Assembly (NCBI GenBank): GCA_964059195.1
Contig: CAXKWD010000009.1
Location: 43,185,160 to 43,249,159 of the forward strand
Length of the DNA stretch: 64,000 nucleotides
Direction: 5' to 3'
Source: Ectobius pallidus
Lineage: Eukaryota > Arthropoda > Insecta > Blattodea > Ectobiidae
Both the position numbers and the translations under genes were made by a program. Shown in pieces: positions 33,657-46,872 of this stretch (within the stretch, counting starts at the first letter, position 1; each line of letters begins with the position of its first letter). The notes beneath the pieces were generated by a model, which was not told where the DNA came from, ran no database searches, and saw nothing but the letters and a program-made list of their open reading frames with translations.

Positions 33657-35063
33657 CTTAATGAGCAGATATGGAAAAAAAGAAATACAAACTTATTATT
33701 TTGGAAGAAGAGCATCATATGCCCCATACATAAGAAGGGAGACAAACTAAAATGTAGCAACTATAGAGGAATCTGCTTATTATCTACATCCTACAAAATA
33801 TTTACGGGAATTCTGAAAAAATGATTAGAGAATTATTCAGAGAGGATTGTTGGAGAATATCAAACCGGTTTCAGACCAGGAAGATCTACAACGGATAACT
33901 TATTTATCCTGAGGCAAATAACAGAAAAAAGTTGGGAACACAATATAGATCTATATATGATCTTTATAGACTTCAGACAGGCTTATGATAGTGTAGACAG
34001 AAGGAAACTAGAAACCACTTTAAGGAACTTTGGAATTCCCAGGAAATTGGTGAATCTAATTATGCTAACCATGACAGAAACAACAAACCAGGTTAAAATA
34101 CAAAATGAACTGACTGGAAGTTTTGACACTAGACAAGGGCTGAAACAAGGTGATGGGTTAGCACCCCTTCTATTTAACTTGATTCTTGAGCATGTGATAA
34201 GACAAACAACAATAGAGGCGAATAGCACAATAGCATACAAATCCTCGCAGATATTGGCATATGCTGATGATATAGCTATAGTGTCCAGATCCATGAAGGC
34301 AGTTGGAGAGGTCTATAAAGAGATAAAAGCAAGTGCAAGGACCGTGGGATTAGAGATAAATCTGAGTAAGACAAAAAGCATGATACAATCACGTAAACAA
34401 TATCTGCAGAAGGACAAGATAAGGATAGATGATGACGAGATAGAAATGGTGGAAGAATTTATATATCTGGGATCCGTATTTCGAAAGGATGGAGATGGTA
34501 GTGGTGAAATAAAGAGGAGAATAGGCTTGGCTAATAAAGCCAATTTCTCACTACAGTCAGCATTCAAATGCAAAGATGTACATAGGTCCACTAAAATGAG
34601 ATTATATAAAACCATGATAAGACCAACATTGTGGTATGCATGTGAGAGCTGGACTCTTAATAAAAAAGATGAAAATGCTCTCAACACTTTTGAAAGAAAG
34701 ATCTTAAGACGCATTTTAGGACCAATAAATGAAAATGGAATATGGAGGCTCAGGTATAATAAAGAAGTTTATGACAGGTTTAAGGAGCCCTGCATCTCAA
34801 CAACGATTAAATTCAAAAGATTGCAGTGGGTTGGACATGTAATTCGCATGGGAAAGGAACGGATACCACTTAAAATCATGCAGAATGAATTTGGGGGCAG
34901 GAGACCAGCAGGCAAACCGAAAAATAGATGGCTGGATGCAGTGGAGATGGATGTGAGACAACTTATGGGACTCAGAAATTGGAGGAGGACAGCCCTGGAT
35001 AGACAAGGATGGAGAGGTTTATTACGGGAGGCCAAGGCCCGACATCGGGCTGTAGCGCCATAG
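33657..35063 (+). pseudogene. LINE reverse transcriptase, nearly open, 5'-truncated
   Basis: One frame runs from about 33660 through IICPIHKKGDKL, a single TGA stop at 33822-33824, and then 368 codons from the ATG at 33957 to the stop at 35061. Reverse-transcriptase motifs are in order: CSNYRGICLL, YQTGFRPGRSTTDN, motif A FIDFRQAYDSVD, motif B RQGLKQGDGLAPLLFNLI, motif C YADD (residues 102-105 of the ATG frame), then YLGSVF and, near the C-terminus, LQWVGHVIRMG and GRRPAGKPKNRW. It ends in a short (GAA)n tail (35064-35074), typical of truncated LINE insertions. The endonuclease domain and the 5' part are missing. It belongs to non-LTR retrotransposons; I cannot fix the clade. Apart from the one stop the frame is intact, so the copy is young. 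Confidence 0.9.
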
Positions 35064-35074
35064 AAGAAGAAGAA

Positions 35075-35984
35075 ACTTATTATTTAGCCTTTATTACAAC
35101 AGTAGGTGCCTATCAAAGGCGATCATAAATTTAAATTCATCAATGGCTTCGCTAGAATCGATGGACGCTGAAATATCTTGCTCCATGTAAATGATCAACA
35201 TTGCTTCCAACCTATCTTGTTTCTGAGTTGCCCTTGATTTGGTTTTAACCTGCGTAAGTTTTAAAAAAACTCTCACTTGAACAACAGGTGACTGGGATTG
35301 TAAACTTCTTAAGTGCACTGCAGAACGTCGAAGCCGTATAACTGCTATAAGTTTAAATTTTAAATTATTTTAATTTTTGTTTTGAAAGGGAAATGTAGAT
35401 TTTTTTGGAGGGTGGGGGAACTGATTTGTAAGAGATTCAGAGGCTGAACAATCGACCGTGGGGTTTCCTAAATTCTTCCCACTTGTTAAGTCGAGCTGCC
35501 TCCAAATGTATAGTTTCACAAACCCTTACCATTGTCTTGATTCGTAGACCTCTCACATACTCCAAATCCATGACTAGCGACGATACACTTATTGTACTTA
35601 GAAGTTGGAAAAACCGATTTGCATCTTTATTTGATAGGATTGCTTTCAGAGACCTTGAAATATTAAGGGGGGCCTTATATGCCCATAAGTTTTCATTTCG
35701 AATTCAAATCTGAAAATAATGCTGTCAAAAATACATTCTTGTTTCGAAATACGAAGAAAGCTTTAACATACTGTATGTCCATTAAAATGGTAAAATTTAA
35801 TTTTGGGCCTGATATAAATTCAAAATGCTTTTTTAAAATTGAATGTTGAATTGTCGCGATTCGAACATTTAAAATCATCAATGATATTATCAGCTGTCAC
35901 TTAATTTTTTCATGGTATTTATGTTTAGGCATCTTTCAGTTTACAAAAAGAGCACATTAATTAACTTAAACAATATAATTATAT
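35075..35984. other. Intergenic, no gene seen
   Basis: AT-rich; the frames present have no recognisable domains. Confidence 0.4.
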
Positions 35985-36170
35985 GTCTTGGATTCGCATT
36001 CGGGAGGTCCAAGGTCCATGGCCGGCCAATTTAACTTGGGTTTTTCCATGGTTTCCCTAGCAATATAGGAAAATGCCGAGTTGGATATTTACTTAACAAT
36101 AACTCATCGCCCGATTTCATCCTGCATCATACCTATTCATTAAAATTTAATAACAGTTGAAATTAACAGA
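35985..36170 (+). mobile_element. SINE relic, second family
   Basis: Aligns with 56735-56925: tattcgcattcgggaggtcc-like head, ggccggccaatttaac, gggtttttccatggtttccc, then gagttggat, ttcatcctgcatcat and aacagttgaaatt in the same order. Compared with the 56735 copy about ten bases that form the B box are missing, so it could not be transcribed by Pol III. Confidence 0.7.
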
Positions 36171-36246
36171 AGCCTTAACACAGAAAAAATAGAAACAGGT
36201 AGACATAAATGGGCCAAGTGATATACACACAGAACGGGACTCATGA

Positions 36247-36249
36247 TAT

Positions 36250-36285
<36 letters not shown>

Positions 36286-36320
36286 GAGAGGGAGAGGGAG
36301 AGAGAGAGGGAGCGAGAGAA
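36247..36320. repeat. (GA)n microsatellite
   Basis: About 75 bp of GA repeats interrupted by gacaga and gaggga units. Serine/leucine-rich frames on the minus strand across it are artefacts of the repeat. Confidence 0.95.
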
Positions 36321-39300
36321 GTGGTTATCCACGATGTAAAATGTGATTCATGTGTCGAAGAAATCATCTGGGCACACATTTAGCAAAGTCTGTATTATAT
36401 AACATGTAGAAACAGTGCTTGTACTCATTCTACTTTCTGTGTTGACTGTTTCGGTTTGAGAATAAATACAGCAGCAATATCTAGGTCTGATTTAATTTCT
36501 ATGTTACTCAGGAAACAGTCCCACCAGAGGCAGTGTTGTCTAGACTGGACAACACAACTCTTCAAACATTAGGAACAAGGAATTAATTATGTTCAAATAA
36601 TCCTAGTACAGCGAAACTGAACATATTACAAGTTACATAAAACTCGATGCTGCAATAATATATTCTTCTTATCATTTCATAGTTCTCTCATTTTACAGTC
36701 TTAATACCTTAGTAATAGCAGTAATTCAGGTAGAAGTACTAGTGATGCATGTCGGTTTGGGACAGGTTTTTATCGCTTAAATATCTACAATTGAAGCGTT
36801 TAGTTATATAAGGGTCTAAGTGCCAAAATTATGATTGTGTAGAAAACAAGACTTAGATCCACAGACCCAGTGCTATATCTTGGAATTTATTGCGACTAAC
36901 GTGGCTTTCCCTGGACCTTGGACCCTTTTGAAATGCATTGGCCTGGATACATAGATCCATTTAAAATTATCAGCTGAAAAATCATGGTTCTTGCACTTAG
37001 ACCCTTACAAAACTAAACGCTTCAATTATTATTAATAATTCGTACCAGTATTGATGAAGAAAGTATTGGATTTTAAAATTAGGTGTAAGTTTTTCAACAG
37101 AAATACTTTTTCGACACCTTCAAATTCAGTTGTTAACCTATCACACCGGTACTTAATAAAGGAAATATAGCGTCGACCCTAAAATTATGTCACATTTTCA
37201 ATTAAAATCCTTCAGTTGAAATATGCCACATTAAAAGTCTGTGTTGGTATATCTGTACGTATGACTGTGAACACTTATCATTATTACCTAAACAATCAGT
37301 TTAAATTTCATCGAAGATTATGAAAATCTGAAACACTTATATGTCAAAAAATCATTTGAAAGCAAAGCATCCCAGTCCATGTTACTCAGGTTGATCAACT
37401 TAAAAAGCTAGCAATATTTCATTTTCATATATATTTCTTGAGTTATGATGGCAAATGCTTTGTAAAATTGCAAGATACAGAAAACAAGCTACAAATTTAG
37501 GTTATTAAAGAGAACAAATAATTAACTCCCGAAATTTTATGACCATAGTTCGGAAAATATCACACGTACATTAAAAATTGTTCTACCAAATGATAGAAGA
37601 AAATGCAAAGTAAAATAAATTTAATATTAGATTTTCAGACCCTCATATTGTACCTTACCCATGAAAATAAAAGGTAAGAACCATAAAATAACCTAACTCA
37701 GTACCGGGTACTTACATTTCACAGTAAGATTTTTAGATTGAATAATTTTAATTACTTTCAGCCTTACTAATAAAAGCTGCTTATATCTGCGTTGAACGGT
37801 TGTTTGGTTGTTCACCGTGTAAGTTCTGCATAAGCCGCATTACCAATAACGAGTGTGTAACTGCCGAGTTTACATCGGGTTTGTACGTCCAACGTCATCA
37901 AATACGTCACTCTATTTGTGACGTTACTAGCTCCTGGCTATGAAGGGACTGCTGAACGCCATCTATCGGTGCAGCGGCAAACAACGGTGGATCGTCTGCA
38001 GACTAATTGTAGTTTCAGTATTTCATTATATTGTTTTCAGAAAGCTGTAATCATGGGTACAAGTATGGAAATATGTCCCGCAAACAAGGAACAATGTTTA
38101 TAATTCCGCAAAAGTAGCCCAGAATGTTTCATAACAAGTTACCTTAAGAATGGATGCATAACCTCAAAATTCAATCTCAGACATCTACGAAGCGACCGGC
38201 TGTTACGCAGATCGGCCATCTTGATTATTTACGTCAAGTTTAAACAAGGGGGCTAGGCTGTGTAAAGGTTGCACACATTCAGCATTATGCAACGATTATT
38301 AGTACTCTTTCTTTCCTCAGCTGTGTATATTCCTGGTATAAATGTTACAACTGGATTATTAGTAAGACTGTTTGTGTATTGTATCAGTTCAAACGAGATG
38401 AATATTTCCCTTGCATGAACACAAATTCACAAGTGTACAGACTTGTTCAGTCACTTAACACGTGTAAGAAACTTGTAACAGTTCGATTTAAGACTTAGGG
38501 ACGCATAAGAATTGAACAGGTTACGTGACAAAGGCACCCACTCAACAAAGGTTTGAGTACTGTCATTTTGTGTAAAAAGGAAACAAGTGCAAGAATATTT
38601 CGGACAATTTTGTTAATAACGAGAAAACCGTAAATTAAAGTTGCATCATATATAAATACTAAAACAAAGCATATTAAATCAACTTTTATCTAATATAGTA
38701 CGTTCCAAAGTCAGCACATCAATAAATGAATAAAGCATATTTTATTAAACTCTCCGGTCAATTTTAATCACTCGAGATGTATACTGACATGAAAATAAGC
38801 AGACAAATATAGCGAAGATTAATAACGAATAAAATAATATATTGAAAGAAAATGTTAGAAACTATAAAGACTTATATTTCAACATTAGGACCCCGACTGT
38901 TAACTCAAAATCGACTTCCATAGTCCGATAAACCAACAAAAAACCACAAGCCTTAATGTTTTCCATTTCAGTTAATGTAATAAGGACTTAGAAACGGCGA
39001 TCCCAAGCTAAAGGAAATTTGAACAGCCAGCCAATGAAATTATTTTTGAGTAAATTCCGCGTGAAACTACAACCAATGTAAGGACAAAAATTAAGTTGGG
39101 ACCTTCTTCCGAGGCTACTTTCGGAAAAGCTTAAATAGAACTCCGGACCCCAGATCAAGGCACTCTGCCGTCCACCACTAAGTCGTTCTGGCGTAAATTC
39201 TCATCAAGACACTCTGGCGTCAGCTTTCTGGTGTTCATTTTATCAAGGTATTCGCATTCGTAGAAGAACTTATTAAGATTTTATTTGTGAGATTATTAAC

Positions 39301-40435
39301 GTATATCTTAAAAGACACGTACTGACTAATATTAATAGATCACGTTTCCAGGGACTATCAAAATATATTAAGCTGAATACCTCAACAGAACAACCGAGTT
39401 ATTAATAAATTTGAGTGAACTAAAGACACTTATTGTTGTCTATTTAAATCGATCAACGAATACTAGTACGCCTTTTGTATCCTATATTTATTCACTACCT
39501 TGCACCGCTTCCAATGTTCCCCGTCACCGTGTTTGTACACAAAACCCTGAGATCACAAGAGTTCATCATAAGTTCTACCGAAAAATTGCATCTTTATTCA
39601 TTTCATTCAGACCCGACTGATATAATCGGCCGGCAGATAATCCACGCATGGTCCTTAAGCGGCCATAAACTCTCAAGTAATTTTGAAGATGAAAGCTGCA
39701 AACATACTAACAAGAAGAAACAAATTGTTTATTCTGCTAAGAGGTATATAATTTAGGATCTTATTCAGTGACATTGTTTGCCTGGGAATTTCTTTTCGCA
39801 AGACAATTTACTCCTAGGCCTACTAAGTTTGAAATGTTTCTTCTCTTTATCTTGGTAATCATGTTATAATCGCCCCCAGCACATCTCTCCTGTTTGAAAT
39901 TTAATATCCATTATCGGAATCATTAAATTCCGTTACTTGTTGTGCTTGCGCCCGGGAGCCATGTTTGTTCCTCACGCACATTCGTGCGCCTCCACTAACC
40001 CTGAGGAGATTCACACAGAACACAAATTCAGCATTTGAACACAAATTAATTTTTGAAATCACGCCTTTAATTATAGAGTTTGCACTTACTGATCACGTTG
40101 ATTACTGGTATACGAAATGACATCTGCGTGAACTTTAGCGTTAGCTCATATGCATAGTCGTTATAAGAAAAGTATCGTAGAAATGGCTTTGACCATTCTT
40201 ACGTCATCGGCCCTTATCACGAAACTGCAAAACACCTTTTTAAAATACCGGCGTTTAAAGTAGGCTACATCATATAGTGGCAATATATTTTTTTTTGTTA
40301 TAATAAAAAATGGATTATAACTTCATGCCCATTAATTCGCACATCACTTTCTTCCATACTTTTTATAGTTTACTTAATTAATTATTTATTTATTTGTTGC
40401 GGTTATTTAATGACTGTTCTATACTGTAATTAAGC
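36321..40435. other. Intergenic, no gene seen
   Basis: No recognised gene. A slightly GC-richer patch at about 37760-38060 and another at about 39100-39240 (taaatagaactccgga, two cactctg-cgtc phrases) look repeat-like but cannot be classified. TAGGCCTA at 39815. Confidence 0.4.
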
Positions 40436-40630
40436 TGTCCCCATGGCTGAGTGCTTAGGCCAGTTGGCTTCCACCGCTGGGACCCGGGATCGAATCTCGT
40501 ATTACCATGTGGAATTTGAGGTGGATAAAATGGTATCGGGTAAGGTTCTCTTGGGTGGTATTTTTCCCCTGACATTTATCATTCCACCGTTGCTCCATTC
40601 ATCATAATATTGATGACTTAGTGCACACAC
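40436..40630 (+). mobile_element. tRNA-derived SINE, third type
   Basis: A tRNA-like head: tggctgagtgcttaggccag (A-box region), then gacccgggatcgaatctcg (B box GGATCGAATC). It is followed by a tggatttgag-like body with a gggtggtatttttccc phrase reminiscent of the central phrase of the other SINEs. No clear target-site duplication or tail was found. The minus-strand frame across it is not a gene. Confidence 0.65.
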
Positions 40631-43600
40631 ATGTTAAGCACAATTCTATAGTCTTTAGCAAATCCAACTTAGAACCTAATTATCACGTATAACATATGTG
40701 CACCCAGGAAAATTAACTTCCTACATTTTTCCCTGCACAAACTATAGTAAGCTTCTGTTTTTTTTTCTTTCTTTCTTTTTTTCTTTTTCTTCTTTCTTCA
40801 TTTTTCGCATTTGTTTATAGAATAAAGATATGCCTCAAGAGCTTCCAAATATGCACTTAACACTTTTAACCTCAAATTTGTACTTAACACATGTGTGCAC
40901 TAAGCCATTTGGTTGCAATAAATTAGTTATTATAGGCCTATACTGTAACTGAGCTTTAAATTCTCCCATAGAAGTTCTATTAGGCCTAAATTTACAGATA
41001 TGGGCTGTCACATTTACACACATATTCAAACCTGGCCCAAGATCGAACCCTTGAACTGAGCAGAAAGTCAAAACCTCCCTCTAAGCGTATTTTCTTCTTC
41101 TGCCCGTACCATAGATACTGTAGACCCCGAAATTGGTAGTTGAGTTTTTAACATAAATACATGTTTTCAGTTCCCTGAATCAAAAAATACTATTTTCAGA
41201 AACATAACTGGCTCTGTGTCTGTGTCTGTGAACAACCTAGCTATAGAACAGAAAATCTTATGAAAACAACATTTTGCATTTGGGTTAGATATATTCTGGG
41301 GATGTGACGTGAAGATTTGCGACGACTTATTTTATTTTTAAGGGGAAGAAAATTTAGTTTTTCGCGGGTTTTTCGAAAACGGCTCTAACGATTTTGTTTA
41401 AATTTTGTTGCTTAAATGGGGTGCTTACACGAAAGGGTTAAAACTTTTATTTGACACATTTTTTTCGAAAAAATCATCTGAAGGATTGTTGCAAGCCATC
41501 CACTGGTTGTAGAAACTCAATCTTGCCTGATGAACAATGAAGCTTTGGATCAGGTTGAAACAAGTGAATAAGCGCTCTTTGCATTAGGGCGACTTATTAT
41601 ATAGCAGAATGTGAGGTGAGAAATACGTAACATTTTGGCCATACTTAGAGTAAAGAAAGTTACGTCAGAACATTAATAAGATTTTATTTGGGTTATGTAT
41701 CTTTCGGGGATGCGATACGATGGGGTACCGATATTATCTTCATTTAATAACCAGTTTACATGAACAGAATGTTATATATATATATATTTATATATATAAG
41801 GACTATATTATACTAAGAGGCAATCTTGTATTTGGGCAGAGGAAGTTATGTTAGTTTCACATTAGATTTTTTTCTTTCGTATAGACACTTTTTCATATAT
41901 ATTATTTTTTCTTTCTTGTAATTAATTTAATAAGAAATATCCTTAACTCTATAGACATCATTCACTGGAATTTATGCTATTCGTGAAAGAATTCTATTAG
42001 ATGTGAAAAACGGAAGAAGCAAATGTTTAACTGTTTGAGAGTTGTGAATATTAATTTTTTCTCTCAGGATAATTAATTTTCAGTTGGCAATATTATGAAC
42101 AATTGTGAACGTATGGCTGCAACAGATTTTTGTAGACTGTGGAATAATAATTTTCTTTGCTTTATGAGCATTGGAAACTATCACTTGCAAAGCTTTAGTC
42201 TTTGTAGATGAACTCTGCATGATGGCCACCAGTAGCGTTGCCATAATGGTCTAATTTTAATCACTGTGGTTTTGTGATAGTTTGGTATCTGGATAATTTG
42301 AAACGGCTGTGTGTCTAATGATCTGCGAGTTACATAAAACAGTGAAAGGGATCTCAAGGCCTCTGATATGTATCTGCATGCCTCATCGATTCCATAGAAT
42401 GTTCCCGATAAAGAGATGTGTTTTGTAGCATGTAATGTATCCGCCTCATTATGCATGAGATAACTAATTCGAATACCGAACCATGTACTAGACTTTTTTA
42501 AGTGTTCGCACTATAAATCCAGGTTCAGTGTTAAGGTCGATGCCGTTTTTACAATCTTGGTCTATTAGTTCATTTATGGTATTCTTAGGAATTATCCAGT
42601 CATGGGAAGTCAATTTTCGGAATACAAATTGGTAAGTTTTTCCGTACGGTTCGTCATTTAGGCATATTAATTATGCAACTATCATATTTCATAAGATAAA
42701 TAAAAGATTTTCAATTATTTTTGTTTACATTACATGACATTTCAAAATAAAGGAGAACATTTCAAAAGTGAATTGTAGAGAACATTACAAAAGACACACA
42801 TTCCGCACATCACTGGATAGGGGAAGGTGAGGACGTTAGAAGACCGCCTGAAAAGAATCAATGAATGTCATTCAACGGTGTTGTTTCTTGTTTATAGTAG
42901 GCTAAAACTACAATGTCACAAGAATTATCGTTTTGCGTAAAGCGATTTGCTTCTTGTCACACAGAATCTAAGAATTTTTGTTAGCGATTTTGAAGTTGAA
43001 ATATCGGCAGTTTTATTGATTTCATAGATAAATCAGCCTTGATATTTCACTATTATTTATAGGCTACATAATTGTTATTAATTACTTGCCCTACCACTAT
43101 ATTTTTACCATCACAAGAGCAAAATAGGCTTTACTATGCGACGTTTGAGTCCACCTTTTGTTCAAAAATATGGGATAAAAATAATTTAAACTTTTAGTTT
43201 AGTGCACTGCAAAACAAATGTTCCACTTCTAAATACCGAAATAATATATTGTTCTATGTCACATTAAATATGAGTCTCCTCAGAATTCGTATATTCGTTT
43301 TCTCAAAACTTACCTTTGTGGATATGGTGTAGCCTAAATTCCAATTCTCAGATGACGTATTGTTTGGCCATTATGATCAAAAGATAATCAGACGTCTAAA
43401 GCTTAAATTCTATAGGTTAAGTTTCGTAGATTCTATAGGCTATAAAAGTTAAGGAGTACATGCTCCTCAGTATGAACACGATGTATAGGTTTATCCGAAC
43501 CGTCAAATTAGCCCATTCCATGCAATCTACGGATTTTACAATGGATTTTTGGTGCAATAAATGCTCCTTCGCTTCCTTTTGGTGTTTGTGATTTTACTGA

Positions 43601-44771
43601 ATATTGAACAAGTATGCAATAAGCTAATATGACTTATTTGCCATCCAAGACTGGTTAATTTCGCCAAATCGATCCCCTTCACCAGTGCACATAAAGTAGA
43701 TTTTGTAGAATTCGGCTATACAGATAAACAAATGGATAAACAGACAGCCCTGTACTTATGACATGTATGTTCCTAGCTAAAAGCAGGTACGTTTTTAATC
43801 CCTAGATCACCAAATGTTATTACTTAAAGATTTTTCATGTAGCAAGTTATTTAACGATCGGTTAGATTCAATCAGGTCCATATTAGCGTCAGTCTCATCA
43901 ATTAAGTCTAGCCACTGAGAGGCTCAATATAGCTTACAGGTAATCATAAAAGACGATCGTAAAGTCTTAACTGCAGTGTTAAGTGGACAGGCTAAGGGCA
44001 CAGACTATACTAATTAAATATCGTCCGAACATTACTCTTTCTTTATTGCCCGGATACGAAGGAGATTCATTAAATTCTTCAGCTATGGATTTTACGCATT
44101 AGTAGTTTATATATTCTTCAGGATTTGCAAGTAAAATGCCCCAATTTTGTGTAGGCGAAATGACCTTTGGCAAAGTGTTTTATTACCTAAGTAACTAGAT
44201 TTTATGGTTTAAATCTTTTAACAGAGATATCACTATTTTCTGAAAGTACCCATCGTCTGATTGAAGTTAAATGGCATTACCATTGCGACGTTGATTAGTA
44301 CTTTAGAAAAATGCATTTTAAACGTGTAGACCTATGGCCCGATTTGAATTAATCTGAAATTTCATTTTGTGGTTGATGACAATCCTGCATTCGAAGAGGG
44401 TCATTTCTTTCCTGCCTAAAGGTTGGTTCCAGATCATAACTTGTTAATGCAGCTTTTTAGAAGTAGGCATACTTAATGTTTACTTAATGTTTATAAATAG
44501 GCCTACATTATGGAATTACTGAACTATACTCATCAGCTGACCCGTGTCGTAGATTCACGGCACGTAAAAGAACTCCAAGCCTAAATTAGAGCCTCTGGAC
44601 AAAATTTCTCGGCCCTTTCACGTCCAAGTAATACCTTAGTTTCGGAGGGGGTTGAGAGGCCTTCTCTCGGAAAATATGCATAACAAAATTCACATAGGTA
44701 ACAGAAACCTCCACTTGGAGGCCCTTTGCCCCAACATAGGGGATATAGGATACCAGGTACAGATACAGATA
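40631..44771. other. Intergenic, no gene seen
   Basis: About 4 kb without a recognised gene. TAGGCCTA at 40933, 40981 and 44499. The 41340-41480 patch (ttcgaaaacggctctaacg) looks like a dispersed repeat, unclassified. A TATA tract lies at 41770-41800. Confidence 0.4.
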
Positions 44772-44779
44772 CTCATCAG

Positions 44780-45630
44780 CAGGGCCGGGATTCTTAGATT
44801 TTAAGCCAATGTGTTCCTTGCTAGCTAATTTTGATATTTTAACATAATTATCCATTTCATTGTTATGGCAGTCACATAGTCCAATCTTAGAAAATAAAAA
44901 AGTGGCTAAATAAGACGTAAAACTAAAACGGCTAAAAGGGGTTTTTAACTAGGTTACAACACTTAACAAACTAATAATATCTAATTAATCTAATTATTAT
45001 TGTTCTACTAAGAATTACTTTTTAAATATCTGCCTCCATTTGGATTTTGCTCATTGCATAGCCTATCAGTAAATTTGTAAGAGAAAATATAGCATTTCAT
45101 TTTGTCATTAATTTTGTCATTTATTTTGTCATTTTGTACCCTGTTGCTTCGGTCAAGGAGATCGTTAGTGAAACGAACCCCCCCCCCCGGTTTCTTTAAA
45201 AATAAATTAAATACATTAAGAAGCTTACATTTGCAGTTTATTCACAGTATTTTCCCTAGCAACACGTCGAAAGTAATGCATTCTGTAAGTTGGTTGATTA
45301 CACGAAAAAGTTATGGAATTACGTTTGCAAGTACTCTTGGATCCGAAATGACAGGGGTACTTCTAAAATTAGTTGTGTTCTGCGAACTTAAAACTGTTGA
45401 AAATTAATGAAAAAAGGTGTTCCTATAGCTCTGTTATTCAGAGGCATGGAAATCGTAAATAAATTTAAAATTAATCTATGCATTTGTTTCAATGTATAGT
45501 TTTTTTCTTATTAAAGTGAAACTTTAAAATACTCGTCTAAAAATTCAGTAAACAAAACTAGAATAAAATTATTTTGATATGTTTAAAAACAAAAATAGGG
45601 TTTATGAAAACCTAAAATTTCGGGCCCTAA
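44780..45630. mobile_element. hAT-like non-autonomous DNA transposon
   Basis: Flanked by a perfect 8-bp target-site duplication CTCATCAG at 44772-44779 and 45631-45638. Ends are imperfect inverted repeats: left cAGGGCCGGGATTCTTAG, right (reverse complement) ttAGGGCCCGAAATTTTAG. An 8-bp duplication and a CAGGG-type end fit the hAT superfamily. It is 851 bp long, with no transposase similarity; the 101-codon frame inside (45102-45407) is not recognised, and a C11 run lies near 45180. It would need a hAT transposase in trans. Confidence 0.8.
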
Positions 45631-45638
45631 CTCATCAG

Positions 45639-46208
45639 AGTGATACCTTTGTTGCAAATGTAGAGATTATGTGAGTGGGAAACAATTATTATAGCTTTTG
45701 TTGTTATTAGGTCTATTTGAAGATCCCATTCCTTTTCCTTTTAATAGCTTAGTTATGCTCGATACCCAACCAATATCAGGTGGAATTGGTATTAACTTTC
45801 TCTCTTTCAATGAGATTCTGTAGATGTGTTGACTCTTAAAAAAATTATCCTCATATTAAGGCCCAGAAAAACAGTTATTTTTAACAATCTTAGGCCAGAG
45901 AAAGGATAGATAATACTACATATTAACTTAAAGTTGGACATGCATAGTTAATTTTATATCCTTATTTGTCTTAGGATCATTATAAAATAACCTGAATGCA
46001 AAAACTCTCCTTTTCAGGCCGACCAAAACTGTTTTCTCCATAACTGTTTTAGATGGCTAATACAGTATAACTATTAATAATGGTTATTTCACCATAGTAT
46101 GCGTGGAGTTAGTTGGACGGTCAAATAGATGTAGGCCTACTAAAGACTCTCTGAGAGAAACTTCCTTCTGCATACTGCTGCAACGGTACAGCTGGTACTA
46201 TGGCAAAA
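45639..46208. other. Intergenic, no gene seen
   Basis: No recognised feature except a TAGGCCTA at 46132. Confidence 0.4.
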
Positions 46209-46210
46209 TA

Positions 46211-46870
46211 CGAGGGGGAGTCCAAAAATAACTTCCCCCTCTATTTTTCCCAAGGAAATCGAACAGAAATTAGGGAAACAAGACATGGGTTGAACGCGAA
46301 AGACACCCATACACCATTAGGTATCGTTTGACCGCGATCCAGCAGATGGTTTTGTTGCTGGACTTTTTGGAGGATGGAAACATCACTGCTACTCTGTACG
46401 CCGTGTCGAAATTGAAGGAGGCGATTCGGAAAAAAAAGCGGCCTGGCTTTCTCCAATCTGGCGTTCTGCTGTTGGATGACAATGCGAGACCACACTCGGC
46501 GACGGCAACGCAAAACCATATTGCAACTCTTGGTTGGGAATGCCTAGCCCATCCGCCATACAGTCCTGATCTCGCACCCATTGACTTCCATCTGTTTCCG
46601 GCTTTGAAGAAGACTCTCGGCGGGAGGCGCTTTGGGAGCACTGCTGACGTCACACAAGCCGTTTTACGCTTCTTGCTTGTGCAGAATCCTGATCTTTTTC
46701 CTGGAGGGCTTTTAGAAGCTTCTAAAGTGGTATGATAAATGTCTCAATGTACGTGGTTATGTGGAAAAATAAAGGTACGTCTTAACTTTAATGTCTCATT
46801 ATATTTTTTGTCTTTCATCCACATCTCTGTATACAGTCGCCGGGGAAGCTTATTTTCGGACTCACCCTCT
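46211..46870 (+). mobile_element. Internally deleted mariner element
   Basis: 660 bp between TA dinucleotides (46209-46210 and 46871-46872), the mariner target-site duplication. The left end CGAGGGGGAGTCCAAAAATA and the right end (reverse complement) AGAGGGTGAGTCCGAAAATA are imperfect inverted repeats that continue into a shared CTTCCCC. An intact mariner is about 1.3 kb, so roughly half is missing, namely the N-terminal half of the transposase. Confidence 0.9.
46328..46735 (+). pseudogene. Mariner transposase, C-terminal part
   Basis: A 135-codon frame with LLLDDNARPH (second catalytic Asp, residue 51) and HPPYSPDLAPIDFHLF (third Asp, residue 86); 34 residues lie between them, the mariner D34D signature. 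GGRRFGSTADVTQAVLRFL and the C-terminal region follow, but the ending is shortened. The helix-turn-helix DNA-binding domain and the first catalytic Asp are missing, so it is inactive. The start is arbitrary since similarity begins without a natural initiation site. Confidence 0.9.
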
Positions 46871-46872
46871 TA

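Noticed and set aside
36140..36379. Serine/leucine-rich minus-strand frames
   Set aside because: They are translations of the (GA)n microsatellite.
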